Part shown: positions 41,514-50,082 of the stretch, piece by piece
How the letters are laid out: each line of letters starts with the position of its first letter
Position numbering within the stretch: the first letter of the stretch is position 1
From: Solibacteraceae bacterium
GTDB lineage: Bacteria > Acidobacteriota > Terriglobia > Bryobacterales > Bryobacteraceae
DNA length: 64,000 nucleotides
Direction of reading: 5' to 3'
Assembly (NCBI GenBank): GCA_021324015.1
Contig: JAJPJX010000151.1
Location: 1 to 64,000, forward strand
Made by a program: the position numbers and the translations under genes
The notes under the pieces: model-generated
Told to the model about the DNA's origin: nothing
Database searches by the model: none
Seen by the model: only the letters and a program-made list of their open reading frames with translations

Positions 41514-42680
41514 CTAGGTTTTCACCTGGTAGCGCCGCACGGCGTCCTCATCCAGTTCCACGCCCAGCCCCGGGCGGTCGGACACAATGGCGTAGCTCTC
41601 CTGGATATCGATGGGATTCACGATCAGGTCGTCCATGCGTTCGTAGCTCAGGATGTCGCTGGGCAGTGTGCAATTGGCCGCTGCGGCGCAGGAATGCAGC
41701 ATGGCCGCGTCCATGAGTCCCAATTCGTGCCCAGAGCCGTGCCACACGGGCATGCCTGCCGCTGCCGCCAGGTAGCAGTTGGAAAGGAAGCTGGCCATGC
41801 TGGGCGCGGGCCCCGTGTTGAAAATGGAGCAGGCCTGGGCGCGGATCGCCGCGATCATCTGCTTCGGGCTCCCCAGGTGCAGCGCGATGGGCGTCTTCAA
41901 TTTGGAGCGCAGCTCGCGGTAGCCCGCCAGGTCGCTCTTGTCGATCGGGTCTTCGATCACCAGCATGTTGCCGATGGCGTCCAGCCCCTCGCCAATGGGT
42001 AGGAACTCCGCTGCGGTTTTGTGGTGCGCGTTGAAATCCACCGTGATTTTGAGCTGTGGCGCGGCCTCTCTGATCGCGGCCACCGCCTTCACCACCGGGT
42101 CGCCCGGCCGGCCCTTGATCTTGATCCCGTGGAAATGCCCCTTCACCGCGCGCTCGGCCACCCGCCGGATGTCGGTGGGGTTCTTACGCCCGCACCAGTA
42201 ATTCACCAGCACCTTGCGTTGCGCCAGTCCCCCCAACAGACGGTACACCGGCCAGTGAAAAGCTTTCCCCACGATGTCGTAGAGCGCCATTTCAAAGCCG
42301 GAGTAGCTGCCATGGTCAGGCAGGTCCAGCCGCGCCAGGTTCATGTCCAGCACGTTCTTGCCCGTCACCGCCTCCGCGTTGCGGAGCACGTTCGGCTCTT
42401 TCAAATCCCGCGAAGTTTCGCCGATCCCCACAATCCCCGAATCGGTGTGGATCTTCAGGATGAACTTCGGCAGGCTGGGAAACTGGCTCAATGCATCCGG
42501 CGTGAACTCCGGGCTGTTGATGATGTCCGGCTGCATCGGCACCACTACCGGGAACACCTCCACCCTGGTTACGCGAATGCGCTCGCTCGCGCCCGCCGCG
42601 TTGGCCGGGAGCGTGGCCAATCCCGCCGTACTTCCTGCCAGCGCAAGCGCTCTGCGCCGCGACACTTTCTCGTTCCTCAT
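41514..42680 (-). CDS. Exported enolase-superfamily protein (mandelate racemase/muconate lactonizing type)
   Basis: A 388-residue protein with a twin-arginine-like signal (VSRRRALALAGSTAGL). The capping domain (TRVEVFPVVVPMQP, KIHTDSGIVGIGETS) is followed by the barrel: a K-x-K motif (GIKIKGRPGD) near residue 189, metal-ligand strands beginning TVDFN and VIEDPID, and AIDD-like GSGHELGLMDAAM. These enzymes abstract a proton alpha to a carboxylate, usually in sugar-acid dehydration. The start at 42680 has GAGGAGG six bases upstream. It diverges from the creatininase gene. Export is unusual for this family. Confidence 0.93.
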   Translation of the reverse strand: MRNEKVSRRRALALAGSTAGLATLPANAAGASERIRVTRVEVFPVVVPMQPDIINSPEFTPDALSQFPSLPKFILKIHTDSGIVGIGETSRDLKEPNVLRNAEAVTGKNVLDMNLARLDLPDHGSYSGFEMALYDIVGKAFHWPVYRLLGGLAQRKVLVNYWCGRKNPTDIRRVAERAVKGHFHGIKIKGRPGDPVVKAVAAIREAAPQLKITVDFNAHHKTAAEFLPIGEGLDAIGNMLVIEDPIDKSDLAGYRELRSKLKTPIALHLGSPKQMIAAIRAQACSIFNTGPAPSMASFLSNCYLAAAAGMPVWHGSGHELGLMDAAMLHSCAAAANCTLPSDILSYERMDDLIVNPIDIQESYAIVSDRPGLGVELDEDAVRRYQVKT

Positions 42681-42735
42681 CGCTTCCTCCTCGTTGCCTG
42701 AGAATACTCCACCCGGCGCCAAGGCTGTCAACGAC

Positions 42736-42741
42736 TATAAT
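42736..42741 (+). promoter_or_regulatory. -10 box TATAAT, leaderless spacing to creatininase gene
   Basis: A perfect TATAAT ends seven bases before the ATG at 42749. There is a GGGG run between box and start, but the predicted transcript start falls at the codon. Confidence 0.5.
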
Positions 42742-42748
42742 CGGGGCT

Positions 42749-43603
42749 ATGCAGAACCCGACACATCGCCGCTCCTTCTTTCGCTCCATGACTGCCGGCT
42801 CCCTGGCCGCGCTGGCCGCGAGGCCTTCGCTGGCTGACGTGGAGCCGGCCGGCAATACCTACATCAATCCCCGCAAAGTACTGCTCTGGGAGAGCACCCG
42901 GAAGGAGTTCCGGGAAGCCCTCGAAGGCGGCTCTCTGAAGGCCATGATTGTTCCCACCGGCAGCACCGAACAGCACAATGAGCACCTGGCCATGATCAAT
43001 GACACCGCCAGCGTCACGCTAATCGCCCAGCAGGCGGCTCTGCGCCTTTGGCCGCAGGTGATGCTCACGACCCCCGTGGCCGTCGGTATCTCGCCGCACT
43101 GGATGGACCGCAAAGGCACTCTCTCCCTGCGCAAAGAAACCTTCCTGGCCGTGGTCTACGACATCTGCGAAAGCCTCAAAACCCACGGTGTCAAGACCAT
43201 CCTCGTGCTCAACGGCCACGGCGGCAATGTCGGCCCGCTGCGTGAGAACGTGCCGGACTTCGCCAAGAAACTCGGCATCAACATCCAGACCAATTCCTAC
43301 TGGGACGCCTACAGCAGGGAAATCATCCGCAAATACATGGAGAGCAACAAGGCCCCGGGGCATTCCGGCGAGTTTGAGACTTCCTTCGCCATGGCCGCCT
43401 TTCCTCAGCGCATCCATTGGGAGGGCGTCGACTACCAGAAGGCCAAGCAGTTCCTGCACATCAAGGACCCCAAGTCCGCCGCGCAGGAAGAGGAGTTCGC
43501 CCGGGAAGCCAAGCTCGCTACCACCGCCAAGGGCGAAGCCATGATTCGCATCGCGGTCGACTGGACTGTCGAGAGGATGCAGCAGTTGATCCGGCAAGGG
43601 TGA
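42749..43603 (+). CDS. Exported creatininase-family amidohydrolase
   Basis: A 284-residue protein with a twin-arginine-like leader (HRRSFFRSMTAGSLAALAA). The metal-binding motifs of the creatininase family are present: IVPTGSTEQHNEHL near residue 65, LNGHGGNVGPL near 150 and GHSGEFETS near 205. These enzymes hydrolyse cyclic or linear amides with a two-metal centre; the substrate is not necessarily creatinine. The Asp-box protein starts two bases after its stop, so the two form an operon. Confidence 0.93.
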   Translation: MQNPTHRRSFFRSMTAGSLAALAARPSLADVEPAGNTYINPRKVLLWESTRKEFREALEGGSLKAMIVPTGSTEQHNEHLAMINDTASVTLIAQQAALRLWPQVMLTTPVAVGISPHWMDRKGTLSLRKETFLAVVYDICESLKTHGVKTILVLNGHGGNVGPLRENVPDFAKKLGINIQTNSYWDAYSREIIRKYMESNKAPGHSGEFETSFAMAAFPQRIHWEGVDYQKAKQFLHIKDPKSAAQEEEFAREAKLATTAKGEAMIRIAVDWTVERMQQLIRQG

Positions 43604-43605
43604 GT

Positions 43606-45864
43606 ATGCTCGTCTGGCGAGTCCTGCTGGCAGTCCTCCTGGCCTGCGCCACCGGCTCCGCCGCCCGCCGGCCGGATGCCTGGGAGGTGATCGGTCCGGG
43701 CGGCGGCGGAGCCATGTTTTTCCCCACGGTTAGCCCCGTGGATCCCACCCTGGTGCTGGTGGGTTGCGACATGACCGGATCGTATCTTTCCGAAGACGGC
43801 GGCGATACCTGGAGCCAGTTCGATCTCCACGGCCGGGCGCGCTTCTTCGTCTTCGACCCGGTCGATCCGCGCACGATTTACGTCCAGAGTATCGGACTCT
43901 GGCGGAGCACGGACGCCGGGAAGCATTGGTCCCTGGTTTACCCGGATTCCCGGAGCGTCACCGGCGTGGAGATGGGCGATGACCATGCCAGTGAAACCCT
44001 GCTTGTCGGCGGGCGTCCCGCGCCCATGGTGACTGCCCTCGGCATCGATCCCGCCGATAACCGCCACCTGTGGGCCGCGATCCGCCAGAACGAAGGCGCC
44101 GGGCTATATCTCTCGGTCAATCGCGGCGGCGCCTGGCAGCGCGCCGCCGCTCTCGGCGCCGGCGCCCGCCAGATTTATATAGATCCGGCCTCGCCCCAGA
44201 CCAGCCGCACGGTCTATATCGCCGGCGCCGGGCCAGTCGCCGTCTGGCAGGCCGGCCACCTCCGCACCGGTGGCATGCCTCCGGGGGTAAGCGCATTCAC
44301 GGAGGTATCCGCGAGCTTTCCGCCGGGCGGTGGCCCCCTGGTGATTTATGGGATCACCAACTCGGCAGCCTATGTTTCGCCGGATGGCGGCGCCACCTGG
44401 CAGGCACTCGAGTTGCCCGGCGAGGCGCCGCGGCTGCGCACCGTGGCCACCAGCCTGCACGCCCCGAATGTCGCCTACCTTTCCTACACGGGTCTACGCG
44501 TCTCGAATACGCGCTATTTCGGGGTAGCCCGGACCGCCGACCGTGGCCGTACGTGGAACCTCGTCTGGAAGGAGTCCCGCACCGCCGCCCCGAACATTCA
44601 CGACGCCTGGATCACGGAACGGTTCGGCCCCGGCTGGGGCGAAAATCCTCTGGGTTTGGGTGTCGCCCCCGACAACCCCGACCTGTGCTTCGCCACCGAT
44701 CTGGGCCGTACCCTTCGCACCAACGACGGCGGCAAGACCTGGGCGGCCGTTTACTCGAAGCGAGTCCCCGGCGGCTACACCACTACCGGCCTGAACGTCA
44801 CCACCAATTACGGCGTGCACTTCGATCCCTTCGACCCGCACCGCATGTTCATCACCTATACGGACATCGGGTTGTTCCGCAGCGAGGATGGCGGGCAAAG
44901 CTGGGTCTCCTCCACCGCCGGAGTGCCCCGCGAGTGGGTGAACACCACCTACTGGCTGGCCTTCGATCCGGAGGTGCGCGGGCGCGTCTGGGGTGTCATG
45001 AGCAAGACGCACGATCTGCCGCGCCCCAAAATGTGGCGGCGGGCCCCGCTCTCCAGCTTTGGCGGCGGCGTGTGCCGCAGCGACGATGGCGGCCGTACGT
45101 GGCGGGTCTCGAACAACGGTATGGCGCCCACCGCGGCCACGCACATTCTGCTCGATCCGCGCAGCCCCGCCGGCGCCCGCGTCCTCTATGTCGCGGCTTT
45201 CGGGCGCGGCGTGTATAAGTCCACCGACGGCGGGAACACCTGGACGCTCAAGCACCGCGGAATTGCAGGCACGGCACCTCTCGCCTGGCGTCTGGCCCAA
45301 GACCCCGCAGGCACGCTCTACCTCGTGGTCGCCCGGCGCAGCGAAGACGGCCGTATCGGCGACCTGGAAGACGGCGCCCTCTACCGCTCGGCGGATGCCG
45401 CCGAATCCTGGGAGCGGCTGCCCTTGCCGTCGGGCGTCAACGGCCCGAACGGCCTGACCATCGATCCGCAAGATGCCCGGCGCCTCTACCTGGCCGCCTG
45501 GGCCCGCAATGGCCCCGGCCACGGCACGGGCGGCGGCATCTTCCTATCCGAGGACTCCGGACTCACCTGGCGCAGCGTTCTCGCCGCGGATCAGCATATT
45601 TACGATGTGACCGCGGACCCGCGCGCGCCCGGTACGCTCTACGCCTGCGGCTTTGAATCCTCCGCCTGGCGCTCCACAGACCGCGGCCAGACCTGGCAGC
45701 GCCTTCGCGGCTACACGTTCAAGTGGGGGCACCGCGTTATCCCCGATCCCCTCGACCCCTTGCGGGTCTACATCACCACCTTCGGCGGCAGCGTCTGGCG
45801 CGGTCCCGCCGCCGGAGATCCGAACGCCATGGAAGACCCGGCGCCCTACGCCTTCTCGAAGTAG
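43606..45864 (+). CDS. Secreted BNR/Asp-box beta-propeller protein (GH74/sortilin-like)
   Basis: About 752 residues after a signal peptide (VWRVLLAVLLACATGSAA). Roughly eleven Asp-box motifs (S/T-x-D-x-G-x-T-W) are seen, including SEDGGDTW, STDAGKHW, SPDGGATW, TADRGRTW, TNDGGKTW, SEDGGQSW, SDDGGRTW, STDGGNTW, SEDSGLTW and STDRGQTW. They build one or two large propellers, as in GH74 xyloglucanases and the VPS10/sortilin fold. The N-terminal GGGGAMFFPTVSPVDPTL resembles the GH74 start, but catalytic residues cannot be confirmed. A start at 43606 fits the signal peptide. The 3' end overlaps the convergent paralogue B gene by 19 bases. Confidence 0.92.
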   Translation: MLVWRVLLAVLLACATGSAARRPDAWEVIGPGGGGAMFFPTVSPVDPTLVLVGCDMTGSYLSEDGGDTWSQFDLHGRARFFVFDPVDPRTIYVQSIGLWRSTDAGKHWSLVYPDSRSVTGVEMGDDHASETLLVGGRPAPMVTALGIDPADNRHLWAAIRQNEGAGLYLSVNRGGAWQRAAALGAGARQIYIDPASPQTSRTVYIAGAGPVAVWQAGHLRTGGMPPGVSAFTEVSASFPPGGGPLVIYGITNSAAYVSPDGGATWQALELPGEAPRLRTVATSLHAPNVAYLSYTGLRVSNTRYFGVARTADRGRTWNLVWKESRTAAPNIHDAWITERFGPGWGENPLGLGVAPDNPDLCFATDLGRTLRTNDGGKTWAAVYSKRVPGGYTTTGLNVTTNYGVHFDPFDPHRMFITYTDIGLFRSEDGGQSWVSSTAGVPREWVNTTYWLAFDPEVRGRVWGVMSKTHDLPRPKMWRRAPLSSFGGGVCRSDDGGRTWRVSNNGMAPTAATHILLDPRSPAGARVLYVAAFGRGVYKSTDGGNTWTLKHRGIAGTAPLAWRLAQDPAGTLYLVVARRSEDGRIGDLEDGALYRSADAAESWERLPLPSGVNGPNGLTIDPQDARRLYLAAWARNGPGHGTGGGIFLSEDSGLTWRSVLAADQHIYDVTADPRAPGTLYACGFESSAWRSTDRGQTWQRLRGYTFKWGHRVIPDPLDPLRVYITTFGGSVWRGPAAGDPNAMEDPAPYAFSK

Positions 45865-47051
45865 CAGTGCATGGGCGCTTTGTACGCTACCGCAAGCTGC
45901 GGCGTCTCGATCCGCTTCTTTTGTTCCCTGGAATCGAACAGAAACGCCAGCGTGCCGGTGGTCAACAGGGTGCGCTCCACCGGATACATCGGCTTGCCGG
46001 TCACGAACAGTTCTTCGATGCAGTGCACCAGCCCGTCGAAATGCACCAGAAAGCGGCCGCCTTCCATCAATCCGAAATGCGTCGAGAGAATCTCCGGTTT
46101 GCCCGTCATCCGCGTGGCAAACAGCCAGTCCTGCACCTGCCCGTTGAGCATATACGCCACCGCCTGGAAGCCGTCCCGATACTCAATGCGGAACAACACC
46201 GGATCCTTCACGTTGTCCTCCGGCCTGCCCGGCTTCGCCTTCAGCGCCCGGGAAAGTGCCGCCTCCAGTAGGGGGGCGCTCCAGCTCCCCTGCTCGCTCG
46301 CGCGCCACTTCCACACCGCCTCGCCTTCCAGCCACTCCACGGCGGCGACGCCGGTCTCGGCGCCCGCGCGGCGTTCCACCATGCATTGGAGCGCCTCCAG
46401 CGTGTGGAATCCGTACGCGTCCATGTCGCCGTAGCCCACCACCACCGCGTGCTCCAGCCGCGCCCCCAGTGGGATCTCCAGTTCCGGCACGCGCACGGTC
46501 ACCGGAATCGACGAGCCCGCCATGAACGGGATCTTCATCTCGCGCGTCTCGTCGTACATCTTCTTGGCCTTTTCCCAGGAGTAGGAAAGGTGCTTGTCGC
46601 TGTACAGGGGCACCACGCGCCCGCTGCGCCTGAATACCTCGATGATCTGCTGGAACAGCTCGTAGCGGGGATACAGCTTCTGCCCGCGCGCGTTGGTCGG
46701 GTAATTGCCGTGTTCCCCTACCAGCAGCACCGCGTCCACTGCCAGTTTGTCGCCGCCCAACGTCAGAGTCTCCGCCACCGTGGGATAGATCTTGAAGCCG
46801 TGCTTAGCTGCCAGCGCGCGGCTCATGTCTTTGGGAGCGATCTGGTCCGTGTACATCGAGACGATGCGCGTGCGTGGCTCCACGCGCACGTTGTCGGGCT
46901 CGTAGCCCTCCAGGATGCGGCCGCAGATCACGTCGGCGTGCGAAAGCGGGCGGTATTCCGTCACCACCGCCGCGACGGTCTTCTTGCGCTCGCCGGCCGC
47001 GAATGCCGCCCAGGTTCCCGCGGCGGATAGGAGAAAGGATCGACGATGCAT
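45846..47051 (-). CDS. Tat-exported protein of unknown family (paralogue B)
   Basis: A 401-residue protein with a twin-arginine-like signal (MHRRSFLLSAAGTWAAFAAG). It shares most conserved blocks with the protein at 1697-2929: TEYRPLSHAD, GGDKLAVDAVLLVGEHG, QKLYPRYE, DKHLSYSWEKA, AGSSIPV, YGFHTLEALQCMVERR and YPVERTLLTTGTLAF. The recurring His/Asp/Glu positions suggest a metal enzyme, but no reaction is known. It sits between the creatininase/Asp-box operon and the OPT transporter, whereas copy A adjoins an MFS carrier. The ATG at 47051 begins the signal; a GTG-type extension to 47075 is less likely. Confidence 0.85.
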   Translation of the reverse strand: MHRRSFLLSAAGTWAAFAAGERKKTVAAVVTEYRPLSHADVICGRILEGYEPDNVRVEPRTRIVSMYTDQIAPKDMSRALAAKHGFKIYPTVAETLTLGGDKLAVDAVLLVGEHGNYPTNARGQKLYPRYELFQQIIEVFRRSGRVVPLYSDKHLSYSWEKAKKMYDETREMKIPFMAGSSIPVTVRVPELEIPLGARLEHAVVVGYGDMDAYGFHTLEALQCMVERRAGAETGVAAVEWLEGEAVWKWRASEQGSWSAPLLEAALSRALKAKPGRPEDNVKDPVLFRIEYRDGFQAVAYMLNGQVQDWLFATRMTGKPEILSTHFGLMEGGRFLVHFDGLVHCIEELFVTGKPMYPVERTLLTTGTLAFLFDSREQKKRIETPQLAVAYKAPMHCYFEKA

Positions 47052-47088
47052 GGGTTTCCGCTCGGATCGTATCACAACCGGAGCATGT

Positions 47089-47094
47089 TACGAT
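47089..47094 (+). promoter_or_regulatory. -10-like TACGAT box before the OPT gene
   Basis: TACGAT ends nine bases before the ATG at 47104. A related TACGAT on the other strand (47066-47071) could serve the divergent paralogue B gene. Confidence 0.35.
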
Positions 47095-47103
47095 CGCCTT
47101 CAT

Positions 47104-49095
47104 ATGCCCGAAACCCAGCCCTCCGTACCGCCCGAGATGACCGTGAAGGCGGTGCTGCTCGGGCTCTTCCTCGCTTTGGTATTCGGCTCCGCCAACGCCT
47201 ATCTCGGCATGAAAGCCGGCCAGACGATCGCCGCCACCATTCCCGCCGCGGTCATTGCCATCGCCGTGTTTCGGATTCCCACGTTGAAGGGCGGCATCCT
47301 GGAGCAGAACATCGCGCGCACTGCCGCCTCGGTGGGAGAGGCCCTGGTGGCCGGCGCCATTTTCACCATCCCGGCCTTCATGATGGTCGAAATGGACGGG
47401 CACCGCCTGTGGGCGGACCTGCGCTCCCACTATTGGCAGTCCACCCTCATCCTGTTGGTTGGCGGCTTGATCGGAGTTTTCTTCATTATCGTGCTACGCC
47501 GCCCGCTGTGCGTCGAGTCTGACCTGCCGTTTCCCGAAAGCGTGGCCTCCGCCGAAGTGGTCAAGGCCGGCGCCCAGGGTAGCGACGCGCCCAAGTATGT
47601 CTTCGGCGCCATGGGCTTCGCCGCGCTGATCGAAATTCTGAAAAGCGACAAGGGGTTCCAGATCTTCCGCGAATACGCCGAGGGGTTCCTGGCTTTTCCC
47701 CGCTCCGTGGTACATCACTTCAACTTCCAGAAACAGCCGATCGGCGATGTCACTCACGGTGGCGGCATCTACTGGTCGACGCCCAGCCTGTCGCCCGCGC
47801 TCATGGGAATCGGCTACATCATCGGTCCCGAGTTGGCCTCTATCAACGCCTCCGGCGGCGTCATTGCCTGGTGGGTCCTGATCCCCCTGCTGCTCTTCTT
47901 CGATCCTAGCCTGCCCGCGCGCCTGGGCATGGCACGGGACGTCGCCTGGGACGTGGTCTCCTATTCGGTCTGGTACAACATCGTGCGCCCCATCGCTGTG
48001 GGTACCATGCTGGTGGGCGCCTGCCACACCCTTTACTCCATGCGTGCCTCCATCCTGCAATCTCTGGCGGGCGCGTTTGGCGCCTCCGCCCGCGCCGCGC
48101 ACGAAGGCCGCCACCTGGAGCGCACCGACCGGGACATCCCTTTCCGCTGGCTGCTGATCGGCACCGTGGTCCTGACCGCGGCCATGGCCGCCATCTATTA
48201 CTTCTTCACCGGAAGCTGGAGCGCCGCCCTCATCGCCGCCCTGATCATGAGCGTCACGGGCTTTCTGCTGTCCGCCGTGGGCGGCTACCTGGTGGGGTTA
48301 GTGGGCAGTTCCAATCAGCCTCTCTCGGGCCTGACGCTCTCGGCGCTGGTGCTGGCCGCCCTGGTCATGCTGGCCATTGGCGCGCGCGGCATGGCCGGAG
48401 TAGCTGCTGTGCTGGGCGTGGCCTCCGTGGTCGCCTGCGCTTGTTCCGTCTCCGGCTCCCTGATTCAGGACCTCAAGGCCGGCCACATTTTGGGCGGCAC
48501 GCCCTGGAAGATGCAGGTCGTGGAGATTTTCGCCGTCCTGCTGCTCTCCGTCTTTCTGATGGCGCCCATCATGGCCCTTCACGAGGCCAACTTGGCCACC
48601 GGCGGAATCGGCGGTCGCGCGCTGCCTGCCCCACAGGCCGGCCTCATGGCGCAGTTGGCGAAAGGCATCGTCGGCGGCCAGATGGCTTGGGGATTAATTG
48701 GTGTGGGCGCCGCCTTTGGCATTGCTCTCATCATGTGCGGCGCGCGCGCACCCATGCTCATCGCCGTAGGCATGTACCTGCCCTTCGATACCGTGGCGGC
48801 GATCTGGGCCGGGGGCGTCATCAAGTGGGTGCTGGATCGGATCATCGCGCCCTACCCGCCTGAGCGCAAACAGCGCGCCGAGGAGAAAGGCACGCTCCTT
48901 GCTTCCGGCTTGATCGCCGGGGAAGCGATCGTCGGCATCCTGCTGGCGGTGACCTACCTCTCCGGCATCAGTTCCATCACGCGCTTGCTGACCGGCGCGG
49001 ATGAACTGGGATTCTTCCCGGCTTGGGGTGGCTGGCTCTCGCTCGCCGGCTTCGCCGCCATCGCCTGGGTGCTCGTCCGCATCCCCGCACGCTGA
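47104..49095 (+). CDS. OPT-family oligopeptide/metal-chelate transporter
   Basis: A 663-residue inner-membrane protein with roughly fifteen hydrophobic segments. The N-terminal signature NAYLGMKAGQTIAATIPAAV is the OPT family hallmark; VESDLPFPESVASAEVVKAG and the repeated VGSSNQPLSGLT loop support it. OPT members carry peptides or siderophore-metal complexes by proton symport; bacterial substrates are mostly unknown. The ATG at 47104 was chosen because the homology begins there. It is a single-gene transporter, with no accessory subunits nearby. Confidence 0.95.
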   Translation: MPETQPSVPPEMTVKAVLLGLFLALVFGSANAYLGMKAGQTIAATIPAAVIAIAVFRIPTLKGGILEQNIARTAASVGEALVAGAIFTIPAFMMVEMDGHRLWADLRSHYWQSTLILLVGGLIGVFFIIVLRRPLCVESDLPFPESVASAEVVKAGAQGSDAPKYVFGAMGFAALIEILKSDKGFQIFREYAEGFLAFPRSVVHHFNFQKQPIGDVTHGGGIYWSTPSLSPALMGIGYIIGPELASINASGGVIAWWVLIPLLLFFDPSLPARLGMARDVAWDVVSYSVWYNIVRPIAVGTMLVGACHTLYSMRASILQSLAGAFGASARAAHEGRHLERTDRDIPFRWLLIGTVVLTAAMAAIYYFFTGSWSAALIAALIMSVTGFLLSAVGGYLVGLVGSSNQPLSGLTLSALVLAALVMLAIGARGMAGVAAVLGVASVVACACSVSGSLIQDLKAGHILGGTPWKMQVVEIFAVLLLSVFLMAPIMALHEANLATGGIGGRALPAPQAGLMAQLAKGIVGGQMAWGLIGVGAAFGIALIMCGARAPMLIAVGMYLPFDTVAAIWAGGVIKWVLDRIIAPYPPERKQRAEEKGTLLASGLIAGEAIVGILLAVTYLSGISSITRLLTGADELGFFPAWGGWLSLAGFAAIAWVLVRIPAR

Positions 49096-49113
49096 TGGCC
49101 GCCGCCGAGCGCC

Positions 49114-49686
49114 TTACAGATTGAACGATACCCCAGCCGAAATCTCCGTCTGTGTCAGCCAGCCGCTCGGAGGCGTCGGCGTAGCCAGGAAGTCGGGCTT
49201 GCCAGTGCGGAACTGCCGGAAATCGATACGTGCTCCCCAAGGCCCGCTCAGCCGGAACTTTAGTCCCCCGCCGTAGTTGTAACCGAATTTCGTGACGCCG
49301 TAGTACACCGAGCCTCCCGGTGGAACGAAGCTGCTGAAGTGTACACCGCCTGTCGCGAAGGGACGGACGCGCGAGCCTTCCGGCGTGCCATACACCAGGA
49401 AATTGTAGAAGCCCTGGTGGATGGAGAATCCGGCGGATTGCCCCTGGCTGGAGACGTTACTGTGGGCATAACCGTATCCGAATTCATGCCCCATGAAGCG
49501 CCAGGTGTTCAAGGTCATCCGCAGCGCGATCCGGACTCCGTCGCCCAGCGTGTAGTCGGGGTTCGTTGCCAGTGTGGCGCCGCCAAAGCGCGAAACCCCG
49601 CCACTGAAAGAGAATTCCGCGACCTGCGCGGGTGCCACCGCCGGCAAAACGCAAAAAGTGAGAAAGAACAGGAATCTCCGCGTCAT
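49114..49686 (-). CDS. Small outer-membrane beta-barrel protein
   Basis: A 190-residue protein with a signal peptide (RRFLFFLTFCVLPAVAPAQ) and alternating amphipathic beta strands (FSFSGGVSRFGG, FGYGYAHSNVSSQGQSAGF, VRPFATGGVHFSSFVPPGG, GVTKFGYNYGGGLKFRL), as in eight-stranded OmpA/OmpW-like barrels. It ends in AGVSFNL. The start at 49686 has GAGGA five bases upstream. The longer frame to 49968 covers the antisense side of the next gene and is not used. Function is unknown. Confidence 0.85.
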   Translation of the reverse strand: MTRRFLFFLTFCVLPAVAPAQVAEFSFSGGVSRFGGATLATNPDYTLGDGVRIALRMTLNTWRFMGHEFGYGYAHSNVSSQGQSAGFSIHQGFYNFLVYGTPEGSRVRPFATGGVHFSSFVPPGGSVYYGVTKFGYNYGGGLKFRLSGPWGARIDFRQFRTGKPDFLATPTPPSGWLTQTEISAGVSFNL

Positions 49687-49745
49687 TGTAATCCTCAGTC
49701 TATACTCCACAGGTACTATGTTAGAGGTGTACTCTGTGCGGTAGG

Positions 49746-50015
49746 TTACGCCGCGCGAAATTTGTCCCGGCAGGCCGGCGAACAGAAGTGCACCACTTCC
49801 CCGTTCACTTTCTTCGTAACGGAGGCCTCCACCGAAACGTAGGTGCCACAGACCGGATCCTTCTTGAGTTCTCCCCCCGCATGTGGAGCAGGCGGAGCTT
49901 TGGGAGCCTGCGTGACCGAGGATTGAAAGCCGGCGAAAAGAGTCTTGAGGAGCGCCCGAATGAACCACAGCACCAGCAGGGGAAAAACGATGCGAAGTAT
50001 CAGAAAGCGAATCAT
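49746..50015 (-). CDS. Membrane-anchored YHS/TRASH-like small protein
   Basis: An 89-residue protein with one N-terminal membrane helix (FLILRIVFPLLVLWFIRALL) and a C-terminal metal-binding segment: KDPVCGTYVSVEASV then HFCSPACRDKF. The DPVCG start and the C-x3-C at the end are typical of YHS domains associated with copper or other soft metals. It may hand over or sense a metal at the membrane. No metal-transport ATPase is adjacent. It lies between the barrel gene and the TPR gene on the same strand. Confidence 0.8.
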   Translation of the reverse strand: MIRFLILRIVFPLLVLWFIRALLKTLFAGFQSSVTQAPKAPPAPHAGGELKKDPVCGTYVSVEASVTKKVNGEVVHFCSPACRDKFRAA

Positions 50016-50082
50016 GCTGGGCGGCGCTCTGGCGCTCGCGGAGAGACGGACCGGCGCCCGTCCCCTCTCTGAAAAGGAACCC

